From positions 13,850,719-13,914,718 of the forward strand of contig NC_091938.1 of the NCBI RefSeq assembly GCF_041260155.1: a stretch of DNA of 64,000 nt, read 5' to 3'. Source of the DNA: Ptychodera flava (taxonomy: Eukaryota > Hemichordata > Enteropneusta > Ptychoderidae). Each line of letters begins with the position of its first letter. Within the stretch, counting starts at the first letter, position 1. Below, one piece after another: positions 48,905-61,479 of this stretch. A model generated the notes under the pieces. The model saw only the letters and a list, made by a program, of their open reading frames with translations, did no database searches and was not told where the DNA came from. Both the position numbers and the translations under genes were made by a program.

Positions 48905-51900
48905 ATGTTCGTCAGGCTCAAGGTGTTGACAATGACATTGAGTCTCTCGTTATGTTGTCATTGCACTTTCGGCGGTGATGTTGGCAGAGGACATATGAAA
49001 CCGTTTGGATTCCAAAGCGACCCTACAGAAACCACAGAAGAGCTTGACTATGTCCCGCACCCTACAGAATTTTACGAAAAGTACGTGAAGCTCCGCAAAC
49101 CCGTCATGTTCAGAGGGGCTGCCACAAAGTCACAGGCGTATCATCTGTGGACGGAGGAATATATCAGGAAAGAGTACGGGAACTTGACCGCACGGATCGA
49201 GGGAAGACACGAAAATGCTACACGGGTCCCGTTGGGCGAAGGTGGTATTTTAGGTCGAGACGCTTTCGATCATTTTATACGCAACTATCAAACAATGGAT
49301 GCATACATGATATCCCAAGTACCGAAGCCAATGGAAAAAGATGTCGCCATACCTCCCTGTCTACTTTGCGGAACTTTTGCCAAGAGTATACAGTATGTAG
49401 ATAGCTGCAGAAGCGATACTTTTAAATTTCGGCGTTTCCTTGTAGCTAGACTTAAGATATGGGAATTTAAAATTTCATCATAGATAAATGTTAGGGTAAG
49501 CCAAAAGGTGATTTATGTGGAGTTCACACGTGTACAAATGTCTTTTAATAGTCACCCTTTCATTTACTTTATTTAACCAAAGTCATTCACAACTTCCTTA
49601 TCAGCTTCATCTCTGAGCAAATTGACTAACTGTGCACTACTTTCAAAGGAGAACAAAGGACTAAAATCACACAAACAGCCAATGCAAACAACCATTAATG
49701 TGAGAACTAGGGACTGAGAACTGCCCCTTTAACATCATGTGCAACCTCCAACTTATGTATTTTGTTTCTCATGAATAATTAGTTTGAGCTTGTTCACCCC
49801 AGTTTCCTGGAAGCAGGTCCAAAATCACCATTGATAACCGTGGGTTTTGGCCAAACTACGGTTGTGAAAGGGTTCAGACCATAATTGACCAGAGTAACGC
49901 GAGTGGGCAAAGGTTGTGGATGTGGTCTGATCATGTGTATCAAAGTCATAGAGATGTCAAAGCTGGAGTGATAACAGCTTTCAGTCTGTCAACAATGATT
50001 ACTTTAACGGTACAGTTGTAATGCATGCTGGTCACTGTTTCAAAAAAGACAGACCATATAAACACAAGAAATTAGGCACAGGTTTATGATGTAACCAGTG
50101 TTACTTGATGAGTGAGCCTTCAGAAATAACTTTACTGACAAATAGCCAAAAGGAAATGTGAGAGAGAAGAAATTACTGAAGTAGCTACACAAGCTCTACA
50201 TAAGGTTAATCAATCATGAATTCTGTCAATTTTAATACAACTAAATTCAACAAGGTATCCTCAAGCTTCACTCATTTCTCAGACCCGTTTCCTTCTCTGT
50301 ATTTTGCATTTACTTTTTTAGAGCATATTCGTAACCTTCATATTGAATTTTGTTGTTTTCTTTATTCCAGGAAGTGCACCTGTTTTATGAGTGCTGGCGG
50401 TGGCAAGACCTTAATTCATAAAGACCTGTATGATAATGTCCACTGTCTCTTCAATGGAACAAAAGAATGGCTGATGATTGATCCAAGTCAGGTTAGTTTT
50501 TATGCAAAAAAATACAACCCAGCAACTTAACAAAAATGAAACACTCATTTTCAAAGAGTTCTACTGTTCAACATAAACATATTAATATTGTGATCAGCTT
50601 CTGCTAAATGCTAGAGCTTTCCACAAGACATGTTCCGGTCTGCTAGAACTGTCATTTTCAAAGTTTCTCTGCCAACAGTCAGAACCTAATCAAATAATTG
50701 AATTTTTTATTTGTATGTTAATTTTATTTGCCATACACTGATGTCCAAGTCTTGTGGATAGGTGTTGAAATCAACTTATTTTATTAGGAAAATTTGCTCA
50801 CTCCAGAATTTGTTATATCAAGCACTATCTTTCAACTAGACAAGTTTGATCAAATATTACTCATTGTCTCATTATATCTAAGAGGGTACAATGTTCTTGT
50901 AACCCTCCCACCCCATTTCTCTAGCTATGTATCCAACTTTGACACAGAGGACAATAGGATTGTGCCAAAGTCTGATGGTAAAAGGGTGAAGTGTAACAAT
51001 GTAGAATACCACAGGTGGTTATTTGTGTGATCTGTGTTTACAATAATATCATGTGACACACAAGCAACTCATGAAGTGTAAAGAATTTCTTAATCAGTTT
51101 TTCATTCAACAATTCATCTTCCATAAGTTCGGAACATTTTAAATATCAATTTTGGTCTTTTTTGTAAACAAACAACTTTTTCTTTTCCTTCAACACAATT
51201 GCAGAGTGACTTGGTGTATTTATCCAGAGACTCTAAGAGAGAGTTTGGTGGCCATGCCATGATTGATGTGGATGCTGTAGATCTCAGAAAGTTCCCCAAA
51301 ATCAAAGATGTGAAATATTCTCATGTGACCATGAACAAAGGAGACTGCATGTACATTCCTAGTGGTAAGAAACCGTTATGATAGAGCAATGGCAATTATT
51401 TGCTTCTGGTGAGATACAGAATGAAGTAACTTTTCTGGTGCTATAGCTGCTGTAATGAACTTCTCAGGGTGTCATTGAAGGCAAAGTGCTTGTAAGGTAT
51501 AAACTTTATCAGCCATGCTTTATTGCAAATCACGTGTAGTTGCTAATGAAGAAAGTGTAAAAACTACAATTTATTGCTAGAGCTGATCTCTTGAATTTTG
51601 ATATTAAAATATCTATTTCCATTGTCAGTTAGGTCTTCTGACTCTTTCATTTTAATATTTATGTATTAAAACTTATAACTGTTGATATTTCTATTTCTTC
51701 CTTGGGGATAGAATATATGTAAGTATGTACTTTTACTATGATAGTGGAAAATCTTTCAAGAATACTTACCTTTTGAAAAAAATGCATGAAGCTCTGCTAT
51801 TTGTTAGTTAATTACCTTTTATAGAGTCCCAGTGTTTATGTTAATGAAGGTTATTTATCAAATTTATTTTTAATGCTGCGTTTGTCATTGTTGTTTTTTG

Positions 51901-54900
51901 ATGGCTCCAATTTTGTTGTGATAAGTTTTTCTAGATATTGTTTACAGTGAGACTTTTCAATCAACCACATAAATGTATCAGATAATACTGGTAATACTCA
52001 TGCATATGTACTGAAAGGGATAGAGAAGATAGGATTTTTTTTACAGTATAGCTTTCCAAACAACCAGATCACACAGGAAACAAATTTATTTGCAAAGCAA
52101 TGCATTCAAAGTATCTATCAAAACATTCCTCAACATCAAAACCAGGAATGCAACCGCGTCGGAAAATTTGCGTGAGTGAACCTTTTCCAGCCATATTTCA
52201 CATAATGGATCAACCTTAAAATTTGAAAAGCAAGGGGAATGTACTAAAGTATTATGATCAGGGTTCAGGACATTCAATTACTGATCTTTACTGGCAATAC
52301 CGTGGTGTTTTCATGAACATGGCTTGTGAAAGCTATGCATAAAGGTCAGCAAGCCACATGTTTTGCCAGTTAGTATAGAGAGCATGGTTCCCCCCCAAAA
52401 ACCCCCAAAAATTGCTGATACAGTTATCATTGGCTGCTTAAAGTACATGTATGGTGGATGATAGGTGCTTCAGTGTTAAAGTAGCTAAGGCAAAATGCGA
52501 GGTGTAATTTACATACTGTTCCAAAGTTTCACATTCTAAAACTGAAATCTTTTCTCCCAATACAGGCCATCTTCATCAAGTGCGGTCTAACGGATACATG
52601 AACACAGGTGTTGCCATATGGTTCTCAGTCTTGACAAAGACGCACAACTTTGATAGCTCTGATTGCGCAGAAATAGAGAATACCAAGCATTCTGGATCTC
52701 TGGACTTCAAACCCATGAATGAAGTTGATGTGATCTGGACATCTGATGGGTATGGGGAAATGCATCAAGGTCACCTGGATATATATTATTTAAAGTAAGC
52801 TGAAGTATTTCAAATTTAGTCGTTCTGAAAAATTTACTTTAGTGCTACAAGCATGATAACTCTATTTACTTTTATCTCCTGCTGTTATAATTTCATTTGA
52901 TTTGCAGATATTAGCGGTAGAAGTGAGACTGCATTAGAATGTAGTTCAGAACAATTAATCTTAGGGTTGGATCATGGATAAAAGTGAAATATTTTAAGGT
53001 AGTATGCGCCTCAAACTTTCCTTAAGAAATCTTTTAACCATTCTCTTTCAAAATGAAGAATAAAAATAGGGGGTCACTGTGCAAATTTTGTTACTGGAGA
53101 AACAAATTACCCAAGATTTATCGATATTTGAAATTCAAAATGGCCGCCATCCCTGTGTTAATTCTATGGACGAAAATAACATTTTCGATTTTCAAAAACT
53201 AAGATGGTAAAAATTTATCTTACACCAAGAGCTTTCAAATGAACCCCCCTGATGAACCCTTTTGACCTTGAGTACATCACAATGAATCAACTGGTTAAAG
53301 TTGATCTTGTTCTGTACACATCTCTTGTGCAATTACAAAGGTGTCATGCATCATAAACATATTTCTTTATTATCATTGGTTCACTGAGAACAAATTCCCG
53401 TAGACACATACAGTGCCGTTGTTACAGTGCGCCATTCTCATATCAGAGAATAAGTGTTGAATCTAAACTTTGAATTGTTTGTTTCTGCGTATAGGACTAT
53501 TTTACTCACCTCGGCAGATGAAGAAGGAAAAATTTGGTTGGAACCATTCACTAATCATTTCCTTCAGGTATGTAGAATGATGTTATGTACAAGATGATTT
53601 GAATGATATTGTACATCATTCAAATGAAAACCGCAGCATATTTTCAAAAACCTACAACCAAAGCCTTTTTGGTTTCAGATGCACTGTACATTGATCAAGT
53701 TTACAATCATACAAAGAATGGCAGACACAGGAGGTTATCTCTTACAGATGCAGTTGACATCCCACAAATAAGCATTTCACCACTGTTACTTCTTCAAAGT
53801 CTTTTGCCTCACTTAGAGGGAGAGAGATGTTATTTTACAAAGTTTTTTAATCTTGGCTAACATTGCGTATTATTAATGACCCAGTGACTAATGTATCTTG
53901 TTCTCTTCAATTGTACCTGAGTAATTTTTCTCTTTTTCAGAGAGGTGATAAAGATGAAGATCATGAAGATGAGGATGATGGTGAAGATGATGATGACGAT
54001 GCTGACTTAGTTCAAAGTATCAGAGAGCAGGTAAAAGCACACATTAGAAACAAACATGGCCACTGGATTTACACAAGTTGAAGTTCTTTAAATTGCAAAC
54101 TTAAATGTGTTCCATGAGAAAGTTATAGAATCAGCCACAAAATAGAATTAAACTTTACTCAGATAAGGTAAGAATTTATCAGCAGTACAAAGTTTGCAGT
54201 GACAGTCAGGTAGGATAAGCATTTTCATGTCCTTCTGACTGTGGCATGATCATAGGAAATCTTATTGTTTGGGATGATGTAACTGTACATATTTATTATT
54301 GAGTACAAGAAATAAGCTGAAGCACTTGATGATATTACAAATAGCTTCTCAATTGTAATACCAGGTGTATATCATAAAAATCCATTATGTTTTTAATTAT
54401 TTCCCATTATTTTTTGCTATGTTTGTAAAGTATAGGTTTATGTTCTACTGAAAAAATCCTGACAAAATGTTTGATATTAAACTGGTCATTTGTGTATAGT
54501 TCCTATTGGCCATTAATAAGTCCAAATAAGAATTCATTTATCAACAATAATATCACATACTGTACATAATGTGTTGTGTTGGCAAGGCTAATATTATGTA
54601 TTTCAACTTACTATATGAGAATGAAAAAAAAAAAAAAATTTTTTAGCTCCGCTGTCAGCGACGCGGAACTTATCAAATAGGTTGATTTTCCGTCGTCGTC
54701 GTCCGTCAACAATTGCCTTCTCCTCTGAAACCGCAAGTCCAATTGCTTTGAAATTTTTTATGCAGTTCACTTGGTGTGACCTCACTTAAGTTTGATCAAA
54801 TCGTGGTGAAATTTGCATATTCGTATTTTTGGGTCATTTTTTGGTGTTTTCGGTAAAAAATCTTCTACTCTGAAACCGCTTGTCGGATTGCTTTGAAATT

Positions 54901-57900
54901 TGATATGCAGTTTACTTAAGGTGACTTCAGTCAGATTTGTTCAAATCGTGGTGAAATTTGCATATTTGTATTTTTAAGGCAATTTTTGTCATTTTTGGTA
55001 AAAATATCTTTAAAATCTTCTTCTTCAAAACTACCAGTCGGATAGCTGCAATAATTGTAGCCCTTGGTTGGTGTGGGGATTGGGCTTCTGTCGTGCGGCT
55101 CGCGCCTTGCCCCAACCAGGGCTACAATTTCTCCCTATACCTGCTAGTGTAAAAGCTGCAGTGCGGGTCTACACTGCATGGTCAAGGCACACACGGGGCC
55201 GCATTATTAGAGAATCTCGCCTTACCGTGTGCAAATTTCACTATAATCCTGCTTCCGGATAATGTTAGAGCCCTTGTAACTCCTATCGATGGTCAACTTT
55301 ACTCCTAGCAGCTGAAAAATGACAGTTTAATGACTCAGGCGCGAAGTCAATTCGAACTGGACCGCCGTCGTTGAACTCTGTACCCAGCCGACTTGTACCA
55401 TTACATTTTAGGGGTGGCCGACAGGTGTGAGTGACAAATGAAAACGGTGGCACTAGCAGTACATTAGCGCGCTAGTGGCAGTATAGTTGTTGTTATTTTA
55501 ACGCTATCTTTTCGGAGGATTGAAAAAGGTCATAGGACCGTTTCCTCCTTTTCAATTACTGCTAGAATACCACTATCGCTGAAAGCAAAGAGAGACCAGT
55601 GACCATTGAAGAACTTGCCATCTTTATTTCCTAAGAAGTGAAAGAGATATTCACGCCATGCAAAGTCTGTCGTCTCGTCTTTGCCATTTTATACAGATGC
55701 TCTGACAACAAGAGGACACCGCAATATAATTATAAAATATCCAATCGATATTTACGGCTACTATACTATACGATATAGATCTCTAAGGCTATAAAATCTT
55801 CGATATATATCGGATATTTACCCGCCTAATTAACAAACTCTATTATCATCTAGTAGCGAAGTTCGAGCCAGACTAGCGCTTGGCCAGAGCTGTAAAGTGG
55901 TGAAATGTCTGACAAATATTCGCGACTCTTTTTAATCTTGAAGCTTATAATGGTACATTTTCCGACTGTTTCAAATGTGCTGAAATAGTTCCGATTCATA
56001 AGGGAGGCTCTAAGAGTGATGTTAACAACTATAGGCCTATCTCCCTTCTACCAGTTCTATCTAAAATACTAGAAAAACATGTTTATATTAGTTTTTACAG
56101 TTTTATGCATTTAATCTTTTTTTGTCACAACTCACAATCATCAGACAACATCACTCTTGTCACATTGCTTTAGTCAAGTTAACTGACCAGGGTCTATACT
56201 TTTACAGAATATAGATGAAGATAATTGTTTTTAGATATACTTAAAGATTTTTTTCATCGTTGATCATAACATTTTGCTGAGCGAACTTTCTGTGTACATG
56301 TTTTCTGATTTGTCACTGAAGTGGTTTCGATCAGACCTTACAGGAAGAAGTCAATGTTAGCTATTTAGGTGTACACGCTCATGTTTTGTCGATTGGTGCG
56401 GTGTATCTCAGGAGTCCATTTTTGGTCCACTTCTGTTTTTGATCATGTTATGTATGTCATTTCCTCCCACACTCATCATGACATGAGTTTAATTAGTCTG
56501 GAACATTCTCAACTTTGTGTAAAAATGGGAAGCTTAGATACTACTACTACTGTGACTACTACTACTACGGTGCTTCAAATTTTATCAGATTTATTCAAAA
56601 ACTGCTGAGGTCAATATCAAAGCATGTATGTAAAACATGCTGATTACAAGGAATTTGTTACAAAAAGAAAGGTGTATCCATGAAAAAGCACAGATGTGAA
56701 AATGATGTAAAGAAATCCTCATACAACCCGGCCTACTACGTCATAAAGATGTATGTTGACAGACAAGAAAATGCCGAAATTTTAAATTGATAAACACTGC
56801 ATTATTGAAGTAGTCATGAGCAAACGGATGGAGGAAGTCCATCTGATTAAAATCAGGTGTAGAGTACGGCGACGTCTTCTTATGCGTACGCGGTCACCTC
56901 TCGCTGTCGCCTCTCACTACGCGACAGCGAGAGAATACCGCGTACGCATAAGAAGACGTCGCCGTACTCTACATCTGATTTTAATCAGATTGGAGGAAGT
57001 CGTTGCTATATTAGGCTATTTCCATACTGAGTTCATCATGCACACTGTAAAGTTCACTATGGTTTGAAGCGAGACTACATAAATGTCATGTGAGAAAATT
57101 AACCTGGAATGTAATCCGCGTTTGTGTAATGAGTTAAGAAATGCTACGACCGTACAAAAACAGTAAAATACCTACGTGTGATAGCAAAGTATTTGGCAAA
57201 GCTGCACTATCGGCGATTTCCCAGACCCGGCGTGCCGTGGCACAAGGCTAGTCATTTTAGTATCGTCTAGAGTCCGGATAAATATTCTGTAAGTATAGGC
57301 GATTTCACAGACGCAGAGTGCTGAGTCCAGTGTCGATCGGCGATTTCACAGTAATCCCGAAATCGTCGATATGTCAAACTTTGATACTAGATGGAAAATA
57401 TCCGATTTAAAAAAAAAATGTTCAAAGTCACGCCGTCATGTACAAGAATGCCGTTTTGGCATCCCACTTCACACATTGTGACCTTTTTAGTCGAACAGAT
57501 TTTGCTTGGAACCACTCTTTCCGCATTGAACAACAGCGGCATCTTGTTAATGTAGTTTGTACCATGGAGGTGGATGGTTGAACTTAGTTGTGAAAGTTGA
57601 ACTAGTTATGGAGTTTAACTTAGGCACACGCCTCTGAACAATGTGCATGGACACGTTGTTCTAACTGCTTCAAATGACCCGCTCCCGTGTAGGATTTATT
57701 GAACTAGTACGTAACTTATTTGAGAAAGTTGGGAAGATAGAGCACAGGATTTATTGAACTAATCAAAATGAGTAGTTGAACTTCAGCAAAAGTATCTCTC
57801 TTTATTCACCAAGAGTTATATATTGTCATGAAATTACCCACCCCTTTCAATCCCGTAAGCTAGTCCTACGAGTATGGCAAGAGTGTCGGCTTTGGCTCCG

Positions 57901-60900
57901 GAGGCATGCAGTGTAGGGCTCGTAGGGCTACCCGTAAGCATGCTCATTCAGCTCCCTCACACCTGTCGGCCACCCCTAAAATGTAATGGTACAAGTCGGC
58001 TGGGTACAGAGTTCAACGACGGCGGTCCAGTTCGAATTGACTTCGCGCCTGAGTCATTAAACTGTCATTTTTCAGCTGCAAGGAGTAAAGTTGACCATCG
58101 ATAGGAGTTACAAGGGCTCTAACATTATCCGGAAGCAGGATTATAGTGAAATTTGCACACGGTAAGGCGAGATTCTCTAATAATGCGGCCCTGTGTGTGC
58201 CTTGACCATGCAGTGTAGACCCGCACTGCAGCTTTTACACTAGAAGGTATAGGGAGAAATTGTAGCCCTGGTTGGGGCAAGGCGCGAGCCGCACGACAGA
58301 AGCCCAATCCCCACACCAACCAAGGGCTACAATTATTGCAGCTACCAGTCGGATAGCTTTGATATAGATGCACTAAGTAATATATATTGAATTTCTGATG
58401 AAATCTGTAATTTTGTATTTTTGGGGCAATTTTTGCCATTTTTGGTCAAAAAATGTGTATTTCCAAAACTACTAATCTGATAGCTTTGCAATTTGGTATA
58501 CAGGTTCCTACAGATTATCTTAATAATATTTATTGAAATTATGATGAAATCTGCAATTTTGAATTTTTGGGGCAATTTTTGCCATTTTTGGTCAAAAAAT
58601 GTGTATTTCCAAAACTACTCATCTGATAGCTTTGAAATTTGGTATACAGGTTTCTCTAGATGAACTAAATGATGTTTATTGAAATTATGATGAAATCTGC
58701 AATTTTGAATTTTTGGGGCAATTTTTTCCATTTTTGGTCAAAAAATGTGTTTCTCAAAAAGTACTGGTCTAACAGCTTTGAAATTTGGTATACAGGTTTC
58801 TATAGATGAACTAAATTTGATCTTTTGAAATTATGATGAAATCTGCAATTTTTATTTTTGGGGGCAATTGTTGCCATTTTTGGTCAGAAAATTTTGTTCT
58901 CAAAAAACTATTCATCAGATAACTTTGGTTCTTAGGGATGATCCGCTGTGATATATTCAAAGTATGATGAAATCTTCAAATGTGTATTTTTGCAGCTGGT
59001 TTTGCCACTTTTTACTGGCCACTGCATTAAGCTATCAAAGATTTCGACCTCCTTAGTCAACATGTGTCAAAAATAGTTATTCTCTATAAAACACAGCGGA
59101 GCTATATCGGCCGCTAGGTCGCTTGTTTACAGATAAAAATTAATGAGAATATTATCAGAAGTTATAGACACTATGGCCAAGAAAACTAAAAAGGTTGTTT
59201 CTCATCCTCGTGCGCCTCAATTCAGCCCTGCCGCGTCAACCTTTTTTTTCTGCTCATGAGGAAATAAAATGAAAAAAATAAATGCAAAAATGCGCAACGA
59301 TAGTGCATAACACAGTGCTGTATAACACAGTGCTGTATACAAAATAACTGACACTAACATTCCATTCAGAGCTGTACACATATGTCAATGTTATATTAAG
59401 CTGTCAAAACTGCATTGCTGCACTAAAAGTCAAACCGCAGAAATGTTGCTACAGTGTATACAAAAATATTAAAGCAACACTGCTGTGCATTTATCTCTGC
59501 GTGCATTCCTATGTTGTTTTCATGTTTTTTGCTTGTTCTTGTTGGTTGAAGAAAAAAAAATTGAAAGGAAAAAAACAGCGTCACCGCATCATTTCTTGCA
59601 ATATGTCTAAGATGAGAAATAAACTTTTTATTTTTCTTGGCCTAATGGTGTAATTTGTATATTGTGCATGTACTACCGTAGACTGTTCACAAGAATAGAA
59701 TGCATAGGAAATGCTTTAGGTGTATAGCCATAACAGATAAGCATATAGCGATCACCAGTGTTTTGTATCTTCTTAGTTCAAACATCTGCTTGACCCAGAG
59801 GGTAGAGGTTATGTTACCAAGGAAGAGGTCAGCTCACTGACTGTCGACCAATTGAAGGAACTACTTTTGACCTTTGACCACAATGATGTTTCAAATTCCT
59901 TGGAATATGAATATGGTTATATCTCTGCAGAGGAAATCACGTGAGTGTTGCCCTTGTATGTTTACGCAGCAGTTAATAAATTAGCTGTTTTGCCAGGAAA
60001 AGGGTTTGTTTCAAGAGAAGCTGCATTCATTTCCATTTCAAAAAATTCCATTTGCAAAGATTGCCCGTGAACCAAATGTAAGTGGAGTGCATAAATGCAC
60101 TGTACGTGTCATGCAGTTCTGAACAGTAAATTTCAAGTGTGCTGAATGTCAGAATTACCACTGCTCTCAAACATCCATGTCCTGTGCTTTCTGTTGTTAG
60201 ATCTATTATGTTAGACCCCCCCCCCCAAAAAAAAAAAACATAAGGAAAAAAAATCACCATAATAAGATGCCATGGGGTTATGTTTAACTGTGGCTTTATT
60301 TGGAAAGTTGTTATGAGAACTATCAAATATATCGACAATTGAGTGAGCAATATATCTGTCATGCAGAAATCAAAGTAACTGCTGGTATAAGCATTAACTC
60401 TGTCACCCAATATGTATCTACAGAACTTCATCTACAGAAAATAAAAACAAAGGTTGTTACAAAATTTGACACTCCAGGGTGACTTAATCATAGTAGAAAA
60501 GTTCATAGAGATAAATCTACCAACAGTGTACTTTCTCATCTTTGTCACTAGATGGCTCTTTCCATTTGATAATTGGTTAATGTTGAGTGCAGCGCCTTCT
60601 GTTACCCTAACCCTACCAGCTTTCATTCCATTGATCCTATTACAGCAATTTGATATCTGGATTATTTGCATTTGATGGTCGCTTCCTTGGAGAAGACTTT
60701 GTGCAGAGCTACATAAAAAATGTGGGTGGCACAGCCCCTAAGGCAGAGGAGGTAAGTAATGTGGGGGGGGGGAGGGGAGGAGGAGAGGTCAACCAACATT
60801 GTGTGACAAACATATACCCCTTCCATAACTTCGTACTGACTTCTTATTGCTATAAAGAATGAGAAAATCATTTTGAAGTTGTAAAGGTTTCCATTCAGTA

Positions 60901-61479
60901 TATGCTTGATTGGAAGTAGCAAGACTACTTGGTGCTTTTAGTTAGGACAAGGTTAATGCAAGGAATCCAACTCAAGTTTGTGATATAGGTCGAATTGTCT
61001 TCCATAAATGCTTGTACAGTCAAAACCAACCATATACCAGTCCATGTCGCAGAAAACACTTGTCAAACATTCTGATCAGGCAAAGGCCACATCAACATTC
61101 AATTTTCTGGAACATTATTGTTGGTTTAAATCTCTTCTGGGTCTTATTAATGTTTGGTACTTCACACAGATTTCACTGTATTTGTATTTCCGTAACATTT
61201 ACATGCACCTTCTGAATTTTACATACATTCAGCTTATTTTAAATGGCATCCTACACTTGTTGCAGGTCTTTAAAGATGCAACTCACCTTTTCATGATTTG
61301 ATAATGCTTTCTTGCAGATTCTGACTGCCCTTGGAGCTAGCAGGGACGATTATGTCACCATGGACATGGTGGATAGGAACCTTGAGCAGGCACTTGCCAA
61401 GTACCGTGAAGGAATACCACACGACTCAACAGTTGAACACTTGATGTTTGAACATCTCGTCAAGCATGATGAGCTCTGA
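48905..61479 (+). CDS. ER-lumen JmjC (cupin) oxygenase with acidic linker, EF-hand-like region and C-terminal HDEL, nine exons
   Basis: Exons: 48905-49392, 50371-50491, 51205-51364, 52566-52794, 53495-53567, 53941-54030, 59777-59940, 60646-60751, 61318-61479. All are GT/AG with matching phases; the CDS is 1593 nt, 530 aa. A signal peptide (MFVRLKVLTMTLSLSL, then CCHC) opens the protein. The JmjC/cupin_8 fold runs to about residue 300. Predicted Fe(II) ligands are H179 and D181 (LIHKD) and H260 (GHLHQV), with a VDAVDL stretch before them in exon 3. Residues 358-387 form an Asp/Glu-rich linker encoded by one exon. A canonical-length EF-hand loop, DPEGRGYVTKEE (393-404), begins a helical C-terminal region. 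The final residues are KHDEL, an ER-retrieval signal of the HDEL type. NLT and NAT sequons fit a luminal protein. JmjC enzymes of this type hydroxylate proteins; the substrate is unknown. JMJD8 is an ER JmjC protein, but as I recall it lacks EF-hands. Confidence 0.88.
52980..53440. repeat. Possible dispersed repeat in JmjC intron 4
   Basis: The block ttcaaaatggccgccatccc with flanking low-complexity aaaatt runs looks unlike the rest of the intron and resembles dispersed repeats of marine invertebrates. There is no second copy in this window, so the call rests on appearance only. Confidence 0.25.
55945..56470 (+). mobile_element. Decayed non-LTR reverse transcriptase fragment
   Basis: An uninterrupted piece reads AEIVPIHKGGSKSDVNNYRP followed by ISLLPVLSKILEK, the classic fingers-region signature of LINE reverse transcriptases. 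After frame changes come RQHHSCHIALVKLTDQ, FFIVDHNILLSEL, LKWFRSDLTGRSQ and GVSQESIFGPLLFLI, in family order. Stops and frameshifts are frequent, and the catalytic YxDD region is not present. It lies inside the foldback element. Confidence 0.85.
56841..56990. mobile_element. 150-bp near-perfect hairpin, a nested MITE-like insertion
   Basis: The arms begin atctgattaaaatcag and end ctgattttaatcagat. The inner arm gtacggcgacgtcttcttat pairs with ataagaagacgtcgccgtac, and further in the gcgacagcgagag motif pairs around a loop of about 10 bases. Direct repeats tggaggaagtc flank both sides (56829-56839 and 56991-57001), an 11-bp candidate target duplication. Confidence 0.88.

Larger units (their letters stand above)
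55045..58342. mobile_element. Foldback-type element with 387-bp terminal inverted repeats
   Basis: The left arm (55045-55431, starting gctgcaataattgtagccc) and the right arm (57956-58342, ending gggctacaattattgcagc) are equal in length and nearly identical; I counted about three mismatches by eye. The flanking direct repeat taccagtcggata (55032-55044 and 58343-58355) is a target duplication of 13-15 bp, depending on how the shared gc is assigned. The interior holds a dead reverse transcriptase fragment and a hairpin, with no intact transposase. The near identity of the arms means recent insertion or arm homogenisation. Confidence 0.88.
54640..59130. repeat. Tandem repeat element (unit about 145 bp) split by a later insertion, JmjC intron 6
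   Basis: Units beginning near gatagctttgaaatttggta and containing ggcaatttttgccatttttg recur at about 58352, 58479, 58624, 58770 and 58919, and in diverged form at 54735-55044. The outer edges carry agctccgctg (54646) and its inverse cagcggagct (59094). The 55045-58342 element sits inside one unit. The same repeat, inverted, is in tpgs1 intron 6. Confidence 0.75.

Noticed and set aside
50794-51030. Possible extra exon between JmjC exons 2 and 3
   Set aside because: Exons 2 and 3 join directly in phase 0 and keep the JmjC fold continuous; this frame has no good flanking splice pair and no family signature.
53603-53860. 85-codon plus-strand frame after JmjC exon 5
   Set aside because: The donor at 53568 and the acceptor before 53941 give in-phase splicing that excludes it.
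56369-56608. 79-codon plus-strand frame overlapping the reverse transcriptase remnant
   Set aside because: It is in a different frame from the LINE homology and ends in a Thr repeat; not a gene.
58343-59010. CRISPR-like array
   Set aside because: The repeats are long (about 145 bp), diverged and without distinct spacers; this is a eukaryotic tandem repeat.
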